DNA of 64,000 nt from an uncultured Collinsella sp. (GTDB lineage: Bacteria > Actinomycetota > Coriobacteriia > Coriobacteriales > Coriobacteriaceae), in NCBI GenBank assembly GCA_902495355.1, contig CABUWV010000002.1, forward strand, positions 91,546 to 155,545, given 5' to 3'. Made by a program: the position numbers and the translations under genes. This document shows positions 1-8,433 of the stretch, piece by piece; positions within the stretch are counted from its first letter, which is position 1; every line of letters begins with the position of its first letter. Below the pieces are notes generated by a model. That model saw nothing but the letters and a program-made list of their open reading frames with translations. It had not been told where the DNA came from and ran no database searches.

Positions 1-1125
1 CTCACGACCATCGCGCAACAGAGACAAATCCAGCTCATTTTCATGAAATCGAATATCGATTTCTTCAAAATCCCCGAAAATGCAATGATGAATGCCCTCA
101 AGGCGTAATGAACTCAAACGTCCGCCAGAAGCCAACCCAACTGGCACGGGAATGCTATCGAAGTCACGTTCGGAAGCCACCGTCTTCCGAACACTAGGCT
201 CTTTGAACAATACCTCATACAGCGGGTCAAGCAACGCCTTACTTCCTGTCGTGGAACTCGAGCAAGCGATGACAAGGCCATCTGTGGGCCGTATGTAGCA
301 CAGCTGCCCAAAAAGGCCAGAGCATCTGAATCCGCCACGCCGGCACATCCAAAACTGGTATCCATAGCCATTGCTGTCTTCAGTCGCCTCAGACGGATAA
401 AAGGGGCTCGTTTCCACCTGAATCTTCGTCGCCTCGGCAACCCATTCCGCGGGAATGATCTGTTCCCCACGCCACTTGCCGCCATCCAGCAAACATTGAC
501 CAAACTTAGCCAAATCCGGTGTCGAAAGGTGAAGACCAAAACCTCCGGTCGTATGACCGGCTTGATCCTCTTCCCACCACCAACTTCTAATGCCTAACGG
601 CGTAAACAAACGTTCGGCGAGATAATCGGATTCTTTCGTTCCACTTATGCGTTGCACGAGCATGCTCAATAAATGTGAACACAGCGAATCGTAGTGAAAG
701 ACCTCGCCCGGCTTCCAGTCAAACTCACGATGAAGAACCTCATGTGCCCAGTCGTCTCCCGCGCCAATATACGAAAGGTCACTCTCCTGCCCCATCGTCA
801 TAGTCAGCAAATTGCGAACCGTCACATTACGAAAGCGCTCATCCGCGATCTCGCCTTCATATTCCGGGAAGTATGAAATCCAGCGATCGGCCAGCGACAA
901 CCGCCCTTCATTCACCAACATCCCGACAGCGACCGAGGTAAAGGACTTAGTCACAGAATAGAGCGGGTGAACGTGTTCGAGGGCGAACGGCGCAGCCGCA
1001 TGCTCAAAGACGACTTCACCATCTTGTCGAACCACGACCGAGCGGACTTCCACGCCCGCGGACCTCCACGCCGCAAGGCACGCCTCGCCCATCCTATTGT
1101 CAAAGATAATATTAGACACTCTCAA
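1..1125 (-). CDS. Serine hydrolase, beta-lactamase/esterase family (3' end cut by window)
   Basis: This is a class C beta-lactamase-like serine hydrolase. Such proteins act as esterases, D-amino peptidases or penicillin-recognising enzymes, and the substrate cannot be told here. The frame stays open from the left edge for 375 codons. The SxxK nucleophile motif is SVTK (about Ser57-Lys60), the Tyr motif is YDS (about 145-147), and HTTGG resembles the third active-site motif. There is no signal peptide, so it is probably cytoplasmic. The chosen TTG start lies 6 nt after AGAGG; a GTG at 1119 and an ATG at 1092 are in-frame alternatives. It lies downstream of the alpha-glucoside PTS gene on the same strand, separated by a hairpin. 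The base composition is less GC-rich than the genome core. Confidence 0.85.
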   Translation of the reverse strand, partial: MRVSNIIFDNRMGEACLAAWRSAGVEVRSVVVRQDGEVVFEHAAAPFALEHVHPLYSVTKSFTSVAVGMLVNEGRLSLADRWISYFPEYEGEIADERFRNVTVRNLLTMTMGQESDLSYIGAGDDWAHEVLHREFDWKPGEVFHYDSLCSHLLSMLVQRISGTKESDYLAERLFTPLGIRSWWWEEDQAGHTTGGFGLHLSTPDLAKFGQCLLDGGKWRGEQIIPAEWVAEATKIQVETSPFYPSEATEDSNGYGYQFWMCRRGGFRCSGLFGQLCYIRPTDGLVIACSSSTTGSKALLDPLYEVLFKEPSVRKTVASERDFDSIPVPVGLASGGRLSSLRLEGIHHCIFGDFEEIDIRFHENELDLSLLRDGRE

Positions 1126-1154
1126 CCACTGCCTCTCAAACGAAACCAGCACAA

Positions 1155-1195
1155 GACAAGGTCGCCCTCGGCGCTTATCCAAGGACGACCTTGTC
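1155..1195 (-). terminator. Hairpin between PTS gene and serine hydrolase
   Basis: A perfect 10-bp inverted repeat (GACAAGGTCG with CGACCTTGTC) encloses a 21-nt loop just after the PTS stop codon. There is no long T tract, so it may be a weak terminator or an mRNA-stabilising hairpin. Confidence 0.5.
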
Positions 1196-1243
1196 AGATT
1201 GCTGGCGCACGGGGCATACTTATCCCGCGCTCCGCCTTTTTGG

Positions 1244-2713
1244 CTACTTTGCAGCCTCTACCGCCGGCACGTCCTCCTTGTACGTCGCATACGTAAGCAG
1301 GAACGAAATCACACTGGAAACCACAATGGCTATGATTACGTAAATCAGGTAGTTCGCGCCCATTGCACCGGACGGGTCAATGAAGCCCGGGAAGGCGCAG
1401 AAGCCGCCGCCGGTGAAGGCGAACATCTTGGTGCCAAGAGCGCCGATGATTAGGCCGCCGGGCACAGAGGCGATGCAGCTCATGATAAAAGGCTTCTTGC
1501 GCGGAAGGGTCACGCCGTAGATGCAGGGCTCGGTGATGCCGAAGAAGAAGCCCGAGATGAACGCCGGCCATGCAAGCTGCTTGAGCTTTACGTCCTTAGT
1601 CTTCAGAAGGATAGCAAGGACGGCAAGGGACTGAGCGTACGAGCAAACCATGTACGGCGCCATGACAATATCCCAGCCCTGGGAGGCAATGTTCACAAGC
1701 ATGAGAGCAATGACACTCCAGTGGAAGCCGAAGATGACCATAGGCTGCCAAATGGCAGTAAGCACGATGCCGCCGAGCGCGCCGCCGATGACAGGCAAGC
1801 TGTAGAGGGAGTTAAACAGCAGGCTCATGAGGTTCGTGATCAGGGTGGCAATCGGGCCAATAATCAAATAGGTAGCGGGGACCATCACAACGAGCACGCA
1901 CGTAGGCACAAAGAAGAACTTTACATACTCAGAGAAATGCTTGCGGCACCACTTCTCCAGCTTTGCCGCGAACCAAACAGAGATGATAATCGGAATGACA
2001 GAGCTCGTATAACCCGAAGACGGCATGATGACGGGTATGCCAAGGAATGTCGTGTAATAGTTCATGGCAAAGGGAGTGCCGGCAAGCACCGTTCCCAAGA
2101 CATCACCCGATGTGATGTTGACCATCGCCGGATACGTAAGTGCGATACCGAGCGTCATGCCAACGAACTCGCTACAGCCAAACTTCTTTGCCGCGGTATA
2201 GCCAAGGATAATCGGCAGGAAGTAGAAGAAGCCGTCACCAGCCGCATATAGAATCTGGTACAAGCCATCTGTCGCCGTAATCCATCCAAGGGCGACAAGA
2301 ATGCTCAAAACACCCTTGATCATGCCCGCGGCACACAGCACCGCAAGAATCGGCTGGATTACGCCTGAAATAGTATCGATAAGGGCACTAACAAGGTTTC
2401 CTTTCTTGACGGGCTCACCATCAAGATTAACCTCGCCCAGCCCCTCGACACCAGAAGCGGCAACCGCGGCATCGTAAACATCCTCAATCACATTGATGCC
2501 GACAACAACCTGATACTGACCATTCGCGTTGATTACTTGAATGACGCCTTTATGAGACTCAATTGCCTTAGTATCGGCCTTCGCATCGTCTCGCAGCTTG
2601 AAACGTAGACGCGTCATGCAGTGCGAGATGCTCAGGATGTTTTCCTTACCGCCGACGAGGCCAACTACGTCCTCGCCGAGCTTGCGATTAGCAAGCTCTT
2701 TGCTTTCGCTCAT
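1244..2713 (-). CDS. PTS transporter subunit EIIBC, glucose/sucrose superfamily, probably alpha-glucoside specific
   Basis: This membrane permease of the phosphotransferase system imports a sugar and phosphorylates it. The N-terminal IIB domain (about residues 5-85) carries the phosphorylatable Cys32 in HCMTRLRF. The IIC domain (about 105-485) is highly hydrophobic with roughly ten membrane segments and ends in a charged tail. No IIA domain is fused, so phosphate must come from a separate IIA, possibly the one at 22551-23048. The ATG at 2713 has GGGAGG 6 nt upstream; an upstream in-frame extension lacks a ribosome site. It lies 68 nt downstream of the GH4 phospho-glucosidase, so the pair forms an uptake-and-hydrolysis operon. 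The likely substrates are maltose-like alpha-glucosides, inferred from the GH4 partner and not from the permease. Confidence 0.9.
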   Translation of the reverse strand: MSESKELANRKLGEDVVGLVGGKENILSISHCMTRLRFKLRDDAKADTKAIESHKGVIQVINANGQYQVVVGINVIEDVYDAAVAASGVEGLGEVNLDGEPVKKGNLVSALIDTISGVIQPILAVLCAAGMIKGVLSILVALGWITATDGLYQILYAAGDGFFYFLPIILGYTAAKKFGCSEFVGMTLGIALTYPAMVNITSGDVLGTVLAGTPFAMNYYTTFLGIPVIMPSSGYTSSVIPIIISVWFAAKLEKWCRKHFSEYVKFFFVPTCVLVVMVPATYLIIGPIATLITNLMSLLFNSLYSLPVIGGALGGIVLTAIWQPMVIFGFHWSVIALMLVNIASQGWDIVMAPYMVCSYAQSLAVLAILLKTKDVKLKQLAWPAFISGFFFGITEPCIYGVTLPRKKPFIMSCIASVPGGLIIGALGTKMFAFTGGGFCAFPGFIDPSGAMGANYLIYVIIAIVVSSVISFLLTYATYKEDVPAVEAAK

Positions 2714-2781
2714 GGTTTTCCTCCCATGCGACCTGTCCAAGGTCGGCCGCCCACCATCATTCACTAAATTGATTTCCGATA

Positions 2782-4113
2782 CTAGCGAAGTTCTGGCCAG
2801 AACTCCTTATTCGCCTCAATGAGATCGTCAAGGATCTTCTTTGCAACGGAGGCAGAGGGGACCGTCTTCGAAAGCGTCAGCGCCTGCCAAAGCTCCTGAT
2901 AGGAATGGTCGACCCAAGCAGACACTGCAAGTTTTTCGACCGAGACCTGTTCCTCCATAAGTCCTTTCTGGAATTGCGGAATCTCACCTTGGCAAATTTT
3001 CTCGTAGCCGTCGCTGCCGACGATGCAGGGGATCTCGACCATAGCCGTTGGGTCAAAATTGGACACAGCCCCGTCGTTGGGAACAATCAGCGAGAAACGT
3101 TCACGGGTGTTCTCTGCCAAAGCGCGAGCGAGATCGACAATGTACTCAGCGTGGGTATCTGGCTTAAGGCCGAAACCCTCAGACGTGCCCTTTTCGATAA
3201 TCTGGCGGGCGGTGCCGAAGACGCGTTTCTCGCGACCCTCACGGACCTCGTCGGTGCGGGTGTGGTTGGGGTCGGTGTGCTCAACCACATAATCCGGGAA
3301 GAGATAGTACTTGAGGTAGGTGTTCGGGATGGTATTCGGATCGAGCGCGTAAACATCCTTAGCCTTACGGAACGTCTGGTCCCAAGACGCATCGACGAAT
3401 TCAAGGCCGGAATCCTCACCGGCATAACCGTTTTTAGCCATTTGGGCCTTGATAGTGGGCATAAGGTCATTGCCAGCACGGTCGTGAATCTTTGTCCACC
3501 AGCCAAAGTGATTGAGACCGTAGTAGCCGACGACGAGGTCGTTGTGGTCCTTGAGACCACACATCTGAGCCATGATATCCATCAGGGCTATTGGCATATC
3601 GCAAATGTTGATAATCTTTGAATCCGGGCGAAGACGGCGTGTCGCCTCAGCAACGATCGCCGCGGGGTTGGAGTAGTTGAGCATCCATGCGTCAGGACTG
3701 TATTTCTCCATGTAGTCAAGGATCTCGAGTACGCCGCCAATGGAGCGCAAGCCATAAGCAATGCCACCAGGACCGCAGGTCTCTTGGCCAAGAACGCCAT
3801 AGCGCAGGGGAATCTTCTCGTCCTTATCGCGCATAGCGTACTTGCCAACGCGAATCTGGGCAAGTACAAAGTCGATGCCTGTGAAGGCCTCCTCAGGGTC
3901 GGTCGTATAGCTGAAGGTTACCTCTGGAGCATTCTCCCTGATGTAGATGGCACATGCCTTGGCAATTGTCCCCTGACGCTCGGCATCGTTGTCATAGAGC
4001 GTAATCCTATTGATGGGGAACACATCACGCTTCGCGAGAAGTGTCAGAACAACACCCGGTGTATAAGTGCTTCCGCCTCCCGCGATAGTAACCGCATAGC
4101 TCTGTTTTGCCAT
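2782..4113 (-). CDS. 6-phospho-alpha-glucosidase, glycoside hydrolase family 4
   Basis: This NAD- and metal-dependent GH4 enzyme hydrolyses the phosphorylated disaccharide delivered by the PTS, giving glucose 6-phosphate and glucose. The NAD loop GGGST lies near residue 13. Cys171 and Asp172 in CDMPI, and His202 in GLNHFGWW, align with the metal ligands and catalytic residue described for Bacillus GlvA. CDMP is the signature of alpha-phosphoglucosidases, while CelF-type beta enzymes carry CNVP. The length (443 aa) is normal. AGGAGG lies 7 nt before the ATG. The promoter holds a perfect -10 TATAAT between two operator palindromes, so the divergent GntR protein probably represses it. Family and phospho-alpha specificity are well supported; the exact sugar (maltose, trehalose or sucrose isomers) is not. 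Confidence 0.93.
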   Translation of the reverse strand: MAKQSYAVTIAGGGSTYTPGVVLTLLAKRDVFPINRITLYDNDAERQGTIAKACAIYIRENAPEVTFSYTTDPEEAFTGIDFVLAQIRVGKYAMRDKDEKIPLRYGVLGQETCGPGGIAYGLRSIGGVLEILDYMEKYSPDAWMLNYSNPAAIVAEATRRLRPDSKIINICDMPIALMDIMAQMCGLKDHNDLVVGYYGLNHFGWWTKIHDRAGNDLMPTIKAQMAKNGYAGEDSGLEFVDASWDQTFRKAKDVYALDPNTIPNTYLKYYLFPDYVVEHTDPNHTRTDEVREGREKRVFGTARQIIEKGTSEGFGLKPDTHAEYIVDLARALAENTRERFSLIVPNDGAVSNFDPTAMVEIPCIVGSDGYEKICQGEIPQFQKGLMEEQVSVEKLAVSAWVDHSYQELWQALTLSKTVPSASVAKKILDDLIEANKEFWPELR

Positions 4114-4125
4114 TACAAATCCTCC

Positions 4126-4186
4126 TGTCTAGACATGTACTTGACAACTTGAATTATAGCCACATGATTTGCTATCTGTCTAGACA
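4126..4186 (-). promoter_or_regulatory. Promoter and paired GntR/UTRA operators of the GH4-PTS operon
   Basis: Two identical perfect palindromes, TGTCTAGACA, lie at 4126-4135 and 4177-4186. They fit the GTnTAnAC pattern of HutC/UTRA-type GntR regulators. On the minus strand a -10 TATAAT (4153-4158) sits between them, and a TAGACA -35 overlaps the upstream palindrome with an 18-bp spacer. The other palindrome falls just after the predicted transcript start. Binding to both would block the operon and possibly the divergent regulator. Confidence 0.8.
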
Positions 4187-4321
4187 TGTTAAGCGCACGG
4201 GTGAACGGTTGATTTATGGCGGTAAGCGGCAACTTTAAGTGCCTCCACTTCCTATAATTGATAGAAGCGGATAATCGCGCCGATTCGACGCATTCCGTAC
4301 AACCTCAATAAGGAGAGCATT

Positions 4322-5062
4322 TTGGCAAGAATCCTGTACAGTGAAATTTACCGAAGCCTACGAGAGCGAATTGTCGAAGGCAAGCATCCCGTGGGATCGC
4401 TCCTTCCTTCCGAACAAAATCTTTCCAAAGAGTTCTCCTGCTCTCGAATGACGGTGCGCAAGGCTATCTCACTTCTCGCAAATGAAGGTCTAGTTCAGTC
4501 CATTAAAGGCAAGGGAGTCCTCGTAATCGAGACGTCACATGCAGGCACCAGCAAAGAGGGCGCATTCACCGTAAGCGGCCTTTGTTCGTTCAGCGAATCG
4601 GCACACGCGATCGGAGCAATCCCAACGTCAAAAATCGTCTATTTCGAACACGTAAGCACCAATAAGTATCTAGCTCAGTTGACGGGATTTCCCGAAGGAG
4701 AAGACCTTACGCATTTGAAGCTCGTCCGCATGCTCGACGATAAACCGGTCGCAGTCGACCGCCACTACTTCCTAACTTCTTCCGTTCCCGGCTTAAACGA
4801 GCAGAATGCCACCCTATCGCTCTTCCATTACATCGAGGATGAGCTAGGGCTCACCATTGCCGTGAGCAAACGAACGATAACCCTCGACCAGCCCGACACC
4901 GAGGACTGCCGGCTGCTTGGCGTCGATTCTTCTTCGTATCTGGCAGTCGTAACCAGCCAGACATTCGACTCAACCGGAACTCAATTTGAGTACATCGAGG
5001 CACGTTACATTCCAAGCATTTTTCATTTTCATGACACGGCAACGCGCACGCCCTTACCCTAG
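4322..5062 (+). CDS. GntR-family transcriptional regulator with UTRA sensor domain
   Basis: This is a sugar-responsive repressor of the HutC/TreR type. Residues 1-70 form the winged helix-turn-helix (SLLPSEQNLSKEF and SRMTVRKAISLL are typical), and about 90-235 form the UTRA ligand domain. It starts with TTG at 4322, 6 nt after AAGGAG; no better ATG is present. It is transcribed divergently from the GH4/PTS operon, across a 208-bp gap that holds two identical palindromes matching the expected operator class. The inducer is probably the phosphorylated disaccharide made by the PTS. The assignment as local repressor is an inference from position and operators. Confidence 0.88.
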   Translation: MARILYSEIYRSLRERIVEGKHPVGSLLPSEQNLSKEFSCSRMTVRKAISLLANEGLVQSIKGKGVLVIETSHAGTSKEGAFTVSGLCSFSESAHAIGAIPTSKIVYFEHVSTNKYLAQLTGFPEGEDLTHLKLVRMLDDKPVAVDRHYFLTSSVPGLNEQNATLSLFHYIEDELGLTIAVSKRTITLDQPDTEDCRLLGVDSSSYLAVVTSQTFDSTGTQFEYIEARYIPSIFHFHDTATRTPLP

Positions 5063-5107
5063 CAAACGGCACGGAGTAGACTCTTCCCTAATTAATTTGT
5101 TCAAATC

Positions 5108-5848
5108 AGAACCACCCTTAAAAAGGATGGTTTGCTCTTAGGGTATAACCCACGGGCCCCGGGCTCGCGTCTAAAGGCGCGGGCCCGGACTTCGTCCAGG
5201 CCTAGTGCATCTTGACCCGTGGCGCGCCGGTCGAACCGGCAGGATCACCCCCTCTTGAAGGGATCCTCGTACTCCTTCACGCTCAGCTTGTCCAGCGCGA
5301 TGTCGTGGGACTCCTGCTCCCTGATGTACTTGGCGATCGTCGCCTCGTTCAGGCCGACGGTGGACACGTAGTAGCCCTCCGCCCAGAACTTCCTGTTGCC
5401 GAACTTGTACTTGAGGTTGGCGTGCCTGTCGAATATCATCAGCGAGCTCTTCCCCTTCAGGTAGCCCATGACGCTCGCGACGCTGTACTTCGGCGGGATC
5501 GCCAGCAGCACGTGCACGTGGTCGGGCATCAGGTGCCCCTCGATTATCTCGATCCCCTTGTACTCGCACAGCTTCCTGAGGATCTCCCCTATGTCGCCCC
5601 TGATTTGGTTGTAGATCACTTTGCGCCTATACTTCGGCGTGAACACGATGTGGTACTTGCACATCCACTTCGTGTGGGAAAGGCTGTAGGCCTTCTGGGC
5701 CATGGCGACCACCCCTTCGACTCGAATTCTTGACGGCCTGAACAATCGTCAATATCGGTCGGAGGGGTGGCTTTGTAAAGCCGTTTGTCTCCACCCGCGT
5801 AGCGGGTGGTTTAAAGCTGGCCGCTGCGCGGCCAGCAGACTAAAGTCT
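5108..5848 (-). mobile_element. IS200-type insertion sequence (IS200/IS605 family)
   Basis: A single-gene element of about 0.7 kb holds a Y1 HUH transposase and no tnpB, the usual IS200 layout. At the tnpA 5' side is the hairpin CCACCCGC-GTA-GCGGGTGG (5791-5809). At the 3' side is a hairpin of AACCACCCTT with AAGGATGGTT (5110-5132). The two share the AACCAYCC/GGGTGG stem sequence, as expected for left and right TnpA recognition hairpins. A second GC-rich hairpin (5159-5189) follows tnpA and another (5816-5836) lies outside the left hairpin. The exact ends are uncertain because IS200 elements make no target duplication. Confidence 0.8.
5245..5703 (-). CDS. tnpA: IS200-type transposase TnpA (Y1 HUH family)
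   Basis: This single-strand DNA transposase cuts and joins at hairpin-marked ends through a tyrosine-DNA intermediate. It is 152 aa, full length for IS200 TnpA. The HUH metal motif is HVH (His62, His64), and a tyrosine in EGYYVSTVG (about 111-112) is the likely nucleophile. The ATG at 5703 follows GAAGGGGTGG; an upstream extension of 14 codons overlaps terminal sequence and is less likely. All catalytic residues are intact, so the copy may be active. It lies between the GntR gene and the glnN terminator and breaks neither. Confidence 0.92.
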   Translation of the reverse strand: MAQKAYSLSHTKWMCKYHIVFTPKYRRKVIYNQIRGDIGEILRKLCEYKGIEIIEGHLMPDHVHVLLAIPPKYSVASVMGYLKGKSSLMIFDRHANLKYKFGNRKFWAEGYYVSTVGLNEATIAKYIREQESHDIALDKLSVKEYEDPFKRG

Positions 5849-5859
5849 TGAAACAAGAG

Positions 5860-5890
5860 AGCCGGGGCCCGCACGATGCGGACCCCGGCT
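5860..5890 (-). terminator. glnN terminator hairpin
   Basis: The stem AGCCGGGGCCCGC / GCGGACCCCGGCT has a 5-nt loop and one mismatch. It lies about 30 nt after the glnN stop and is followed on the minus strand by CTCTTGTTTC. Confidence 0.7.
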
Positions 5891-5919
5891 TAATACCGTG
5901 ACGATATGTTGGCTATGCC

Positions 5920-8007
5920 CTACACGTAGAACAGAATGTCGTCGTAGGTCGGAACCGGCCAGTAGTCGGCGGCCACGATCTCCTCCATGGCGTCCACGGC
6001 GGCGCGCAGCGTATCCATAGCGGGAACGACCTCGTGTGCATACGCATTGGCCTGCTCCTGACCATCGAGGGCCTCGGCCTTCTGATGTACGGCGTCGAGC
6101 GCCTTGATGGAGTCATTGATGGCGGTGATACCGTTGCAGAGCTTGTTGAGCGTGTTCTGCTCGCACTGCATGGCGGCCTCAGCACCGGCGGCACGAATAG
6201 TCTCAAGGCCCTTAGCGACCTTGGTGGCATAGGCGGTAATGACCGGGCGATAGGTACGACGCGCCTCGCGGACCATCGTGGTGGCCTCGATGTTCATGAG
6301 CTTGTTGTACTTCTCGAGCTTGCAGTCGTAGCGGCACTGAGCCTCGGCCTTGGTCAGGACGCCCGTCTCCTCAAAGAGCGCGATGGCCTTATCGGAAACA
6401 AAGGCGGGCAGGGCGTCGGCCGTGGTCTTGTTGTTGGCAAGGCCGCGCTTCTCAGCCTCAACGGGCCACTCGTCGGAGTAGCCATCGCCGGAAAAGAGGA
6501 TGCGCTGGTGGTCGGTCAGGACCTTCTTGCAGTACTCGAGCGCAGCGTCCTGGAACTCATCCTCGGGCGTACCCTCAAGCGCGTCGGCGAAGGACTTGAG
6601 CGACTTGGCCACGGCGGCATCGAGCACCAAGTTGGAGTCGGAGACGTTCTGCTCGGAGCCGCAGGCACGGAACTCGAACTTGTTGCCGGTGAAGGCAAAC
6701 GGGGAGGTGCGGTTGCGATCGGTGTTGTCCTGCATCAGCTTGGGCAGGGTATCGGCGCCCAGGTCGAGCACGCCGCGCGTGGCATGGACGGAAGCCTTGC
6801 CATCGATGATCTTCTCGACGACCTCGGTAAGCTGGTCGCCCAGGAAGATGGACATAATCGCCGGAGGAGCCTCGTTGGCGCCCAGACGATGGTCGTTGCC
6901 GGCCGAGGCAACGGAGGCACGCAGGAGCTCCTGATAGTTATCGACGGCCTCGATCACCGCGGTGAGGAAGACGATGAACTGCAGGTTGTCGAGCGGGGTG
7001 TCGCCCGGGTCGAGCAGGTTCTCGGACTCGGTGCCAAGCGACCAGTTGTTGTGCTTGCCCGAACCGTTGATGCCCTCGAAGGGCTTCTCGTGCAGCAGGC
7101 AGACCAAGTCGTGGCGGGAGGCGATGAGCTTCATCTTCTCCATCATGACCAGGTTCTGGTCGATGGCCTCGTTGACCTCGCCGTAGACAGGGGCGAGCTC
7201 ATGCTGGCAGGGAGCGACCTCGTTGTGTTTGGTCTTGGCGGGAATGCCGAGCGCCCACAGCTCATCGTCCAGGTCCTTCATATAGGCCGAGACGGTGGGG
7301 CGGATAGCGCCAAAGTAGTGCTCCTCGAGCTCCTGGCCCTTGCAGGGAGCAGCACCAAAGAGGGTGCGGCCGGTGATGACCAGGTCCTTGCGCTTGCGGT
7401 AGGCGTCCTTCTTGATCAGGAAGTACTCCTGCTCGTCGCCCACGGAAGGAACGACCTTCTTGGGGGTCTTGCCAAACAGCGCCAAAACGCGCTTGGACTC
7501 ACGCGAGAGCGCGGTCATGGAGCGCAGCAGCGGGGTCTTCTTGTCCAGGGCCTCGCCCGTGTAGGAGCAGAAAGCCGTGGGGATGCACAGGACATCGTCC
7601 TTGATAAAGGCGGGGCTAGTGGGGTCCCAAGCGGTGTAGCCACGGGCCTCGAAGGTAGCACGCAGACCGCCGTTGGGGAAGCTCGAGGCATCGGGCTCGC
7701 CCTGGATGAGGTTCTTGCCCGTAAACTTTGTAATGGCGGTGCCGTCGTGGTTGGGCTCCAGGAAGCTGTCGTGCTTCTCGGAAGTAATGCCCGAAAGCGG
7801 CTGGAACCAGTGCGCGTAGTGCGTCGCGCCCTTGGAGATGGCCCAGACCTTCATGGCATGGGCAACGGCGTTGGCCACATCCAGGTCGAGCGGCTCACCG
7901 CCCTCGAGGGTTGCAGCAAGGCGCTTCCAAATGTCCTTGGGGAGGTAGTCCTTCATGACTTCCTCAGAGAACACCATGGTCCCGAAGCGGTCAGTAAGTT
8001 CGGCCAT
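5920..8007 (-). CDS. glnN: Glutamine synthetase type III
   Basis: It makes glutamine from glutamate, ammonia and ATP. At 695 aa it has the size and sequence of the GSIII class found in Bacteroides, cyanobacteria and many gut anaerobes, and not the 450-470 aa of GSI. The GSIII N-terminal segment RFGTMVFSEEVMKDYLPK is clear. The catalytic barrel holds the conserved NHDRLGANEAPPAI and GSGKHNNWSLGT blocks that bind metal and substrate. The ATG at 8007 follows GGGAG by about 7 nt; a further 21 upstream codons have no ribosome site. The gene has its own terminator and stands divergent to metF across a 426-bp gap with a large palindrome. No PII or GlnR gene is nearby. Confidence 0.95.
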   Translation of the reverse strand: MAELTDRFGTMVFSEEVMKDYLPKDIWKRLAATLEGGEPLDLDVANAVAHAMKVWAISKGATHYAHWFQPLSGITSEKHDSFLEPNHDGTAITKFTGKNLIQGEPDASSFPNGGLRATFEARGYTAWDPTSPAFIKDDVLCIPTAFCSYTGEALDKKTPLLRSMTALSRESKRVLALFGKTPKKVVPSVGDEQEYFLIKKDAYRKRKDLVITGRTLFGAAPCKGQELEEHYFGAIRPTVSAYMKDLDDELWALGIPAKTKHNEVAPCQHELAPVYGEVNEAIDQNLVMMEKMKLIASRHDLVCLLHEKPFEGINGSGKHNNWSLGTESENLLDPGDTPLDNLQFIVFLTAVIEAVDNYQELLRASVASAGNDHRLGANEAPPAIMSIFLGDQLTEVVEKIIDGKASVHATRGVLDLGADTLPKLMQDNTDRNRTSPFAFTGNKFEFRACGSEQNVSDSNLVLDAAVAKSLKSFADALEGTPEDEFQDAALEYCKKVLTDHQRILFSGDGYSDEWPVEAEKRGLANNKTTADALPAFVSDKAIALFEETGVLTKAEAQCRYDCKLEKYNKLMNIEATTMVREARRTYRPVITAYATKVAKGLETIRAAGAEAAMQCEQNTLNKLCNGITAINDSIKALDAVHQKAEALDGQEQANAYAHEVVPAMDTLRAAVDAMEEIVAADYWPVPTYDDILFYV

Positions 8008-8218
8008 ACGGAACTCCCTTCGTATCGGCACCGCGTGAGAAGCGGTGTTGATTACTAACGAACGAGTCATAGCTTAGACTCGCCGTGTTTCCGCGACATT
8101 ACCGTTATGTTGCTGTCGCGAAACCAATCAATGAGGTTACCCTATCGAGGCGGCGTTGCCACCCTCAACAGCCAATCAACTGCATAAATTGCAGACCTCT
8201 CTCCATGGTTTAAGGGTA

Positions 8219-8294
8219 GTCAATTTGGGATGGAGCTCTATTAACTGGTATTTTGCATCAGATACCAGTCTTTATAGTCCCATCCTAGATTGAC
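8219..8294. promoter_or_regulatory. Three-tier imperfect palindrome in the glnN-metF divergent region
   Basis: Nested stems are GTCAAT/ATTGAC (8219-8224, 8089+200 to 8294, that is 8289-8294), GGATGG/CCATCC (8228-8233, 8280-8285), and ACTGGTAT/ATACCAGT (8244-8251, 8262-8269) with a 10-nt loop. It lies in the 426-bp gap between two divergent genes, about 140 bp before metF. It may be a folded leader or an operator array. No known riboswitch consensus was recognised. Confidence 0.55.
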
Positions 8295-8433
8295 CGCCCT
8301 GTTATAGGAAATGCCGATAGCAAAGCATTTTCTATTGGTATCCTCAAATAGCGAGTGAAACTCCACCGTGGCACAGTGGTGCTGTAGAATCCTTACAACA
8401 CATCACACTATTACGTATCTAGAGGAGCACGAT

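Noticed and set aside
5159..5189. GC-rich inverted repeat after tnpA as a separate operon terminator for the GntR gene
   Set aside because: It lies inside the IS200 element and is better explained as part of its right end.
6034..8058. 674-aa plus-strand frame opposite glnN
   Set aside because: High GC content opens long antisense frames. This one lies wholly within glnN, has low-complexity Gly/Leu/Val composition and no ribosome site.
8008..8433. SAM or cobalamin riboswitch upstream of metF
   Set aside because: The leader holds a nested palindrome but no recognisable SAM-box or B12-box sequence.
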